Assembly (NCBI RefSeq): GCF_001940785.1
Contig: NZ_MSLS01000023.1
Span: forward strand, 1 to 64,000
DNA from: Bacillus sp. MRMR6
GTDB taxonomy: Bacteria > Bacillota > Bacilli > Bacillales > Cytobacillaceae
Direction of reading: 5' to 3'
DNA: 64,000 nucleotides
In this document: one piece after another, positions 17,436 through 25,000 of the stretch
Layout: every line of letters begins with the position of its first letter
How positions within the stretch are numbered: position 1 is the stretch's first letter
Made by a program: the position numbers and the translations under genes
Notes under the pieces: model-generated
Seen by the model: only the letters and a program-made list of their open reading frames with translations
Told to the model about the DNA's origin: nothing
The model's database searches: none

Positions 17436-18722
17436 TCACCTACGAGACCAGACTACTACTGGAATGAGTAATAAGGATAAAACCCCTCCAATAAATGATA
17501 ATGTGAGGAAGCTTGAACCTGCTACGATCACTCCGGACATGGCTCCTCCAGCAGCTCCTGACAAGGCAACGAAAACATCGATAGATCCTTGCGTTTTAGC
17601 TCGTGTGGCTGTGCTAGTTGAATCAACAATAAGTGCAGTCCCGCTGATCAAACCGAAATTCCATCCTAATCCTAGTAAAGAAAGGGCAATGATTAGAAGA
17701 ACGATAGAATCCCCTGGTGCAAATGCTGAGACCAAGCCTGCCAGAAGCAGCGTAGTTCCAGCAGCAATCGCCATCGCAGTACGCCCCAACTTATCAACAA
17801 GGACACCTGTTACCAATGAAGGAAGATACATGGCACCGATATGAAATCCAATCACAAGACCAACGGCCCCCAAGCTATGTCCATGATGCATCATATGAAC
17901 GGGTGTCATGGTCATAATTGCTACCATAACAATTTGCGTCAGAACCATGATCGTTGCCCCAACGAAGATGCCTCTTTTGTTTTCTGTCTGTTCACTTGCT
18001 GCCAAATGACCTTTATCACTAGATTCCTGGTTGGCCGCTTCGATCGATCTTGCGATTATTAATGGATCTGGACGAAGCATGATGAAAAGAACAACACCTG
18101 CTAAGATATAGGCTGCTGCTCCCAAAATGAAAGGACCAGCAAGAGAGGGAACACCAATAGACATAGCGAAATTCCCCATTACACTAACCAGATTTGGACC
18201 TGCAACGGCACCAAATGTGGTAAAGACCATTGTCATACTAATAGCCGTCGCTCGCTGTTTACGATTTGCTAGGTCTGTACCTGCATATCGAGCTTGTAAA
18301 TTGGTGGCTGACCCTGCACCATAAACCAGCAGGGAAGTAAATAAAAGGAAAACACTATTGATGATGGCTGCCATGATGACTCCGATTGCTCCAACTCCAC
18401 CGATTATAAAACCCGTTGTTAGACCTGTCCGTCGCCCAAACGCTTGCGAAAGTCTCCCAACAAATAAAGCTGCTCCTGCCGACCCTAAAGTCAGTAAAGC
18501 GGAAGGAAGTCCAGCATACGCATCCGTACCGAGCATTTGCTTTGCAAGAAGTGCCCCCACCGTAACGCCTGCTGCTAACCCTGCACCGCCAAAAACCTGT
18601 GAAATACTGACAACAAATAAGGTACGCTTGTATAACGATTGTTGTTTTTCTGAAGAATCAACGTAGCTTTGCAACAAGGCTGTTTGGGCCTCTAACGCTT
18701 TTACACTATCTTTCTGCACCAT
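17436..18722 (-). CDS. Major facilitator superfamily transporter
   Basis: 428 residues with a 30-residue cytoplasmic head and 12 predicted helices. The loop VGRLSQAFGRRTGLTTGF after helix 2 is the MFS motif A (G-x3-D/Q-x-GRR). A second copy, TGVLVDKLGRTAMAIA, opens the second half, and a central hydrophilic loop (IEAANQESSDKGHLAASEQTEN) separates the halves. The ATG follows a GGGGGGG run. A His/Met-rich spot (MTPVHMMHHGHSLG) in helix 7-8 is unusual. It is likely a drug or metabolite exporter. A decayed MocR regulator gene lies behind its promoter, which may once have controlled it. Confidence 0.8.
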   Translation of the reverse strand: MVQKDSVKALEAQTALLQSYVDSSEKQQSLYKRTLFVVSISQVFGGAGLAAGVTVGALLAKQMLGTDAYAGLPSALLTLGSAGAALFVGRLSQAFGRRTGLTTGFIIGGVGAIGVIMAAIINSVFLLFTSLLVYGAGSATNLQARYAGTDLANRKQRATAISMTMVFTTFGAVAGPNLVSVMGNFAMSIGVPSLAGPFILGAAAYILAGVVLFIMLRPDPLIIARSIEAANQESSDKGHLAASEQTENKRGIFVGATIMVLTQIVMVAIMTMTPVHMMHHGHSLGAVGLVIGFHIGAMYLPSLVTGVLVDKLGRTAMAIAAGTTLLLAGLVSAFAPGDSIVLLIIALSLLGLGWNFGLISGTALIVDSTSTATRAKTQGSIDVFVALSGAAGGAMSGVIVAGSSFLTLSFIGGVLSLLLIPVVVWSRR

Positions 18723-18823
18723 TCTCTACCCCCCCTTTTCTAGGAACAAACCTCCAACTGATTTGAATCATCATAACACGCACTAAAAAGCCATACAATA
18801 CGAGAATTGTATGGCAAACAATA

Positions 18824-19195
18824 TTAGCTAATTTCGTTAAGCAAACATTTAAGGATCATCAAACCGTTCTCAAGCTCATCGAGCGTTTTCGGTGCACAGA
18901 CAGACAGCCTTACAGCTCTTTCTGGACAACTATTTCCAACGACAAAACGTTCAGCCCCATACACTTGTACTCCCTGCTGTGCAGCTATCGTTTCAAATTC
19001 AGCACCTGTAATCTTGCCTGGTAATAGCAACCAACGAAAGATGCCTGTTTCATCGCCTAAACACGTATAGTTACCCAAATATCGATTTACGATTTGGTTT
19101 CTGCGAATGGTCTGTTCCCGATGACCCTCAATTAACACTTCAAATTGATTCGATACAATCGTCCGTGCGGTAAGTTCTGCTAATAAGGGGAACCG
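18824..19195 (-). pseudogene. MocR/GntR-aminotransferase regulator, C-terminal remnant
   Basis: The frame carries the C-terminal part of a fold-type I aminotransferase-like domain as found in MocR (PdxR/GabR-like) regulators: AELTARTIVSNQFEVLIEGHRE, YLGNYTCLGDETGIFRWLLL, VYGAERFVVGN, ERAVRLSVCAPKTLDELENG. Reading continues upstream of the first possible start to about 19195 and then breaks off into unrelated DNA, so about 350 residues, including the winged helix and the PLP lysine, are missing. A shorter relic of a similar gene is at 36601-36690. Confidence 0.75.
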
Positions 19196-19202
19196 ATTAT
19201 AT

Positions 19203-19424
19203 TTAAATTATAAAGTGCCTTTGAAATAGGACATACTTCCCAATTAGAAATAGTATAATGACAATCATACTAATGATGGGTAATCTAGTTAATAACACAA
19301 TCCATAACAGAACCCCACTGTCTATAGTGAAAAATGATTGAATAATCGTATTCTCTGGTTCTATAAGATCATAATACGATGTGGCCATTATTGCATAAGC
19401 CAAAACAATCGTTATACTAATCAA
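19203..19424 (-). CDS. Small hypothetical membrane protein
   Basis: A 73-codon frame with a TTG start and a weak GGAAAG site. The product has two hydrophobic segments (SITIVLAYAIMATSYY; VLLWIVLLTRLPIISMIVIILFLIG). No family recognised. It is squeezed between the MocR remnant and the sarcosine-oxidase-like gene and could itself be the remnant of a longer gene. The rest of the gap up to 19684 shows nothing clear. Confidence 0.35.
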   Translation of the reverse strand: MISITIVLAYAIMATSYYDLIEPENTIIQSFFTIDSGVLLWIVLLTRLPIISMIVIILFLIGKYVLFQRHFII

Positions 19425-19684
19425 ATTTTCATCAACTTTCCCATCTACATAACCCCTATGCTATTTAACATCCTTTTCTTCCATCTTTTCTATCAAATAC
19501 CCATTGTGACGCCTTAAAGTAAAATTCTACTATTTTTTCAAAAAACCTTCTCCACCAACCAAAGTCAGTTGCTCTTGTCGTTAGGCTTCCTTAGTTAAAG
19601 TGTACACCTTCACATGGTTCAATTTTTAAGAGTATAATGGAGATATTTTTAGTATGAATATTAAGATAAATGGAGGTTAATAGG

Positions 19685-20836
19685 ATGACGTATGATGTAA
19701 TCATCATTGGGGCAGGTTCAATGGGAATGGCAGCGGGATATTATTTATCCAAGCGTGGGAAAAAAACCTTATTACTAGATTCTTTTAGCCCCCCTCACAA
19801 CAAAGGGAGCCACCACGGAGAAACAAGGATTATCCGCTATGCATATGCCGAAGGTGAGGAATATGTCCCCTTTATTCTTAAAGCACGTGATTTATGGACT
19901 GAATTAGAAAGAATGACAGGTAAGCAATTATTAATCCCAACCGGGGTTCTCAGTGTTGGGAATAGAGAGTCTGATTTTCTTAAAAATGTGATCGCTAGTT
20001 CTAATAAGTATTCATTACCGCTCGAAGTCTTGGAACCACTCGACGTGCAAAACCGCTGGCCGCACGTTACGATACCGAGAGATTTTGTTGGCTGTTTTGA
20101 ACCTACTTCAGGAGTCCTTAAATGTGAGGAGAGTATTAAAGCGTATCAAGAGCTTGCTGAAATGAACGGTGCTACGATTCAGATTAATAGCAGAGTAAAA
20201 GAAATCATGATTCATAATGAAAAAGTAACGGTCAAAACAGACGATAAAACGTTTTACTCAGATGCGTTGGTTGTTTCAGCAGGTGCATGGTCCGGTGACC
20301 TCCTTTCTATGTTAGATTTGGAACTCCCTCTTACACCAATAAGAAAGACCTTTGCTTGGTTTGATGCGGATGAAAATCTCTATCGTTCGAACAGCTTTCC
20401 AGCATTTGCATTTGAGACACCTCAAGGACTTTATTATGGATTTCCAAGTATTGATGGGGCCGGTTTGAAGGTTGGTCGTCATGACGGGGGAGACCCAATC
20501 CATCCGGATCAGGAAATGTTAGGATTTGGAGCATTAGCAGAGGATGAAGGAGATTTGGTGCATTTCTTAGAACACTATATCCCTGATATTGGACAGTTAA
20601 AGTATGGGAAAACCTGCATGTATACCGTTACCCCTGATGAAAAATTTATTATAGACCTGCATCCCAAGTATTCCAATGTTGCGATTGCAGCAGGCTTCTC
20701 CGGCCACGGATTCAAATTTAGCAGTGCAGTCGGACAAGCCCTAAGCAATTTAATCACCTCAGGAAAAAACGACATCGATATTTCTCAGTTCTCACTCAAT
20801 CGATTTAAGCACAGGGACGGTTCTACTGCTTCCTAA
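19685..20836 (+). CDS. Monomeric sarcosine oxidase / N-methyl-amino-acid oxidase family flavoenzyme
   Basis: 383 residues. Residues 3-35 form the FAD Rossmann motif (DVIIIGAGSMGMAAGYYLSKRG). HHGETRIIRYAY binds the flavin, and KYGKTCMYTVTPDEKFIID holds the Cys (about 310) that covalently binds FAD in monomeric sarcosine oxidase. Catalyses oxidative demethylation of sarcosine or related N-methyl amines, giving formaldehyde and H2O2. The ATG of MTYDVI lies 8 bases behind GGAGG. The last eight codons (HRDGSTAS and stop) are supplied by a palindromic repeat, so the natural C-terminus was replaced, probably without harm because the FAD and substrate regions are complete. Confidence 0.85.
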   Translation: MTYDVIIIGAGSMGMAAGYYLSKRGKKTLLLDSFSPPHNKGSHHGETRIIRYAYAEGEEYVPFILKARDLWTELERMTGKQLLIPTGVLSVGNRESDFLKNVIASSNKYSLPLEVLEPLDVQNRWPHVTIPRDFVGCFEPTSGVLKCEESIKAYQELAEMNGATIQINSRVKEIMIHNEKVTVKTDDKTFYSDALVVSAGAWSGDLLSMLDLELPLTPIRKTFAWFDADENLYRSNSFPAFAFETPQGLYYGFPSIDGAGLKVGRHDGGDPIHPDQEMLGFGALAEDEGDLVHFLEHYIPDIGQLKYGKTCMYTVTPDEKFIIDLHPKYSNVAIAAGFSGHGFKFSSAVGQALSNLITSGKNDIDISQFSLNRFKHRDGSTAS

Positions 20837-20861
20837 AGGAAGCAGTAGAACCGTCCCCGCA
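20809..20861. repeat. GGGACGGTTCT palindrome overlapping the end of the flavoenzyme gene
   Basis: Arms GGGACGGTTCTACTGCTTCC (20814-20833) and the reverse complement (20838-20857) with TAAA between them. The TAA in that loop is the stop codon of the sarcosine-oxidase-like gene. The other arm ends 17 bp from the stop of the convergent HAD gene. Confidence 0.9.
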
Positions 20862-20873
20862 TTTCCATGAAAC

Positions 20874-21671
20874 CTATATCACATTTGAGTTAAATGAACG
20901 AAACAGATAATGATTAATAAACTCCGCTAATCCATCATGTTCGTGGTGTCCTGTCACATAATCAGCGACTGCTTTTACCTCATCACTGGCGTTCCCCATG
21001 GCTACACCCATACCGACATGTCGAAGCATCTCTATATCATTAGGCCCGTCACCAATGGCAATCACTTCACTTGGACTAATTCGTAAATCACGTATAATGC
21101 TTTTTATTGCCGACCACTTGGAAACGTTCTGCGCAACTAACTCAAAGCCGTCATCCCAATTGATGACATCTGCTTCCTTTTTAAACAAAGCGGAAAATTC
21201 AGGACTAGGTTCACCTGTCCGAACACTAATTTTTAGTACATCTTGATAATCTGCCTTTCGTAGATCACCAATATACCGCGGCGGAATTTTCCCTACTTTC
21301 GTCCAATAATCGATTTCTTCATTGGTTTCCTTACAATACAGCCCATTCGCAGTATGGATAATAACATTACAAGGATTTTCAGTAGTCAAATGGTGAAATC
21401 TTTCTTCATTTACTTGGACGGTTCGCATTTGCGTAACTCTTCCTGTCCCTGCATCGTGAATAGCAGCACCATTCAAACAAATCATCGGCGTGTCTAACCC
21501 TACTTCTTTATGGTAAGGAGCGGTCACCTCATAGTGTCGGCCAGTCGCTAGAAAAACCTTGACCCCTTTCTTCATAAGCCTGTAAATCGATTGCATATTT
21601 CGATTGGAAATATGGTTTGAGGATTTTAACAGTGTACCATCCATATCAATAAATATTGCCCGTACATGCAT
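20874..21671 (-). CDS. HAD-superfamily (Cof-type) sugar-phosphate phosphatase
   Basis: 265 residues, the usual length for the Cof/YidA type. Motif I is FIDMDGTLL (two Asp), motif II is LATGRHY, the conserved Lys is in VSKWSAIKSII and motif III is AIGDGPNDIEML. A type-IIB cap lies between about residues 85 and 190. These enzymes hydrolyse small phosphorylated metabolites in the cytoplasm. It is a single gene convergent with the flavoenzyme; its true substrate is unknown. Confidence 0.88.
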   Translation of the reverse strand: MHVRAIFIDMDGTLLKSSNHISNRNMQSIYRLMKKGVKVFLATGRHYEVTAPYHKEVGLDTPMICLNGAAIHDAGTGRVTQMRTVQVNEERFHHLTTENPCNVIIHTANGLYCKETNEEIDYWTKVGKIPPRYIGDLRKADYQDVLKISVRTGEPSPEFSALFKKEADVINWDDGFELVAQNVSKWSAIKSIIRDLRISPSEVIAIGDGPNDIEMLRHVGMGVAMGNASDEVKAVADYVTGHHEHDGLAEFINHYLFRSFNSNVI

Positions 21672-21894
21672 TTAATCTGCCTCCTCATCGAGTAGTAAAC
21701 CAATCATATCATCTGAATATTAATTCCTTGTAAAGTCTGTGTACGGATTTGATATAGTTAATGAGGTCCCTGCACCACTTCATTTCCGACGCAAAAAGAG
21801 CATGAAGAGTGGTTAGAACTTCATTTAAAATAGGCACTTCATCTAGTACCAAAGTAAGAGGACCGAAACTTCCTCGTGCACCCAAAAAAAGGAA

Positions 21895-21964
21895 CACGAG
21901 AACCGTCCCCGTGTAACACCCGTGTAACACCACCCCAAAAAGGTGCACGAGAACCGTCCCCATG
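21895..21964. repeat. Two tandem half-copies of the AACCGTCCC repeat
   Basis: CACGAGAACCGTCCCCGTG (21895-21913) and GCACGAGAACCGTCCCCATG (21945-21964) are direct repeats 50 bp apart, each followed by short repeated tails (GTGTAACACC, CATGTCGAA). They belong to the sub-type without the GCAGTA extension. They lie in the 413-bp gap 21672-22084, which also has an imperfect hairpin ACCACTTCAT/ATGAAGAGTGGT near 21775-21805 and no gene I can support. Confidence 0.75.
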
Positions 21965-22084
21965 TCGAACCCATGTCGAATTTACCGAAATTTTACACTA
22001 TTCTTAATTTCTCTTAATAATAGGTCGTTATGCTAATAGGGAGGTATATGCCTACACTATTGAATTGTTTATGAGGAGGTACTT

Positions 22085-25000
22085 GTGAAAAAGACGAAAA
22101 GAAAATCCACCCACAAGAAAAAAGGACTTGCTGTGACGGCTTCGCTTGTTATTTTCGCTTCAAATTTGAGTTTATCCGTTCCGTCCCAGGTCACTTTTGC
22201 AGAGGGCAACTCAACAGGAACCGTGATACAGGAGAATGAAAATGAGGTTCAGGTCATCTCTCCTCCTACGCCAACTGAGGAAATGCCGCAAACTACAGTA
22301 GACCAGCAAAACATGGAAGAGCAAACCATCGAAGAACAGCAAGAGATTACATCGGAGCCGCTAGAAGAAGACCCAGAATCCGTAGAAACACAACAGTCTG
22401 CTGTCCCTGAACCACAAGAAGATATCATTGAAAAACAAGAAGTAGATTACCAGTCTCTCCCATCCCTTCTGATTACGGAAATCATGCCAAATAATGCAGG
22501 AGCGGATGACTATGAATATTTCGAGGTATACAATAACACGAATCAACCGGTCTTATTAGACCATTTCACCTTCAGTCTTCGCTATACAGATGGAAGCGGA
22601 ACAGCAGATGTAGACATGACATTTGCTCCTGTTACCCTCGAACCAAAGGAGACAATGGTATTCTGGCATAATTCGAACCATAAAACCGTGGAGGATTTCA
22701 ACAGTCATTATCAAACCAATGTGCCAACCGACAAAATGGTCCAAATCGACGGAGCACCTAATTTTTATAACGGCGGCAATCGAGCCGTCGTCATCAAAGA
22801 CACGAATGGAAATGACCTGGTCCTAGCCAACTATTTACTAGACGATATAGCAAGTGGTCTTGTAGTTCAATACCAATACCCGGCGAATGGTATCGAAATG
22901 ACCAAGCTCGCAACAAAAACACAGCCAACACCAGGCACTCTTGTTCCCGAGCAAGTTCCAGCCCAAGAGGTCATAACAGCGGGACATCAAGCACCAGTGA
23001 TTACCCATACTCCCGTTACAGAAGCAAATAATTCAGACGATCTCGTCATATCCGCACAAATTACGGATGATCATGATGATCTCTCTGCCTCTGTTTACTA
23101 TCAAACAGAACCGGGAACTGATTTTATAAAAATAAAAATGGCCCAAGTGGCTAATCAAACGTATGAGGCAATCATTCCTAGAAACTCTTTGACTACCAAT
23201 AAACTAAGCTATTACATAGAAGCAAGCGACCAAAACAACCGTGTTGCTTTTTCAAAAGAAAACCCGATGGAAGTGGCGATCAAAACCCCAGAGAAAATTG
23301 ATTACAATGCCATTCCACCGTTATTGATTACGGAGATTTCACCTAACTCCGCTGGCGGCGGTACAGATTACTATGAATACTTTGAGCTTCATAACAACAG
23401 TGATCAACCGCAAGTGTTAACCAATTATTCATTCATTTATTACTACACAGACACTGGAAAAGAACTGCCTTTTCAAATACCTGCCACCACCATTGAACCA
23501 GGCGAAACACTCGTTTTCTGGTTTAATAATGGCCAGAAAATGCTGGCTGAGTTTAACCAGCATTTTCAAACGGCTCTAACAGCAAACCAAGTCATCGAGT
23601 TTACCGACACCTTCCCTGGCTTTGCTAACGGCGGCAACCGAGCACTTGTATTAAAAAATCAACAAGGGGCAGAAGTCATTTCAGCTAGTTATTTAGGAAG
23701 TGATAATGATAATACGGGAGCAGGTATTCAATATAAATTCCCATTCTCAGGTACAGTAATGGAAAAGCTGCAAGGATTAGCCGCTCCGATGCCAGGTTCA
23801 ACGAGTAGTGACCAGGTTCCTGAAGTACCTGTCCATATCCCAGAACCCGCCAAAGATACAGTGGCACCGGTCATTGACCATACACCGGTGCAAGAAAGTG
23901 AAGCTTTTTTACCAATAAAGATTGAGGCCAAGGTAACGGACAATCTGTCCGTACCGCTCGTCACCCTCTATTACAAGGAACAAACGGCTGAGCATTTCAC
24001 TGTATTATCAATGAATCCAAGCCCAGAAGACGCAAACCTCTTTACAGCAGAGATTCCGGCAGCAAGCGTCTCCGATGATGTCACATACTACATCGAAGCA
24101 ACCGATGGCGCCAACGTGGAAACCTCAACAGAAAACACCATTCTGGTAAAAGAGCAGAACATTGATTATAACAAGGTTCCATACCTGCTAGTGACCGAAT
24201 TGGTGCCGGATTCATCGAATGTTGGGACAGCCGACGGCTATGAGTTTATCGAAATCTACAACAATAGCAATAAAGAGATTAATTTTAAAGATTACAAGTT
24301 GTATTATCGTTACGGAACGGACCCTGGTACGGATGTAGTATGGCCTTCGGTTCCTGAGGAAGTCACCATTCCTGCCGGAGAAACACTCACATTCTGGATC
24401 ATCAACGACCAAAATACAGAAAAAACAGTAGCTGATTTCAATGCCCATTATGGGGAAAATCTCGTTGAAAACCAAAACATTGTCCGGATTTACACGGGTG
24501 GGATGGCAAACAGCAGCATGCGCGGCCTGGTGATTGGGACAAACACGCATAAAGAAATTGCCCTTGCCTACTACAATGACGCACCAAATGTTGACGATAC
24601 CATTGCCAATAAAGGGATCATGTACAGCTATCCCCTCGATCAGTCGACACAGCAAAATAAACTGATGATTGACAACGCGTCTCCTGGTAAAGTGGAGGCC
24701 AATCAGGTTCCAAAACAACGTGTTCAATTGCCAGAGGATACCCTTGCTCCTATTATTGATAATCGAACAGCTATAACAGAAACCTCTGAGAAAGAAAATA
24801 TCAGGATTGTCGCCGATGTAAAAGACGACCAAGAGGTCAAATCTGTCCGCTTGTTTTATAAAATTTCCGGACAATCAGACTATCAAATGCAAATATTACA
24901 AAAAGATACCCACGATTCGCTTTATCACTCGATCATCCCCTCACCTGAGATCATCGGGAAAGAGGAAGTCGACTATTATTTCGTCGCCTCTGACGGAACA

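Noticed and set aside
21709-21963. 84-codon minus-strand frame
   Set aside because: Its first half is made of the AACCGTCCC repeats and it has no ribosome site.
24212-24874. 220-codon minus-strand open frame
   Set aside because: Fully inside the surface phosphoesterase gene, which has clear domains in its own frame.
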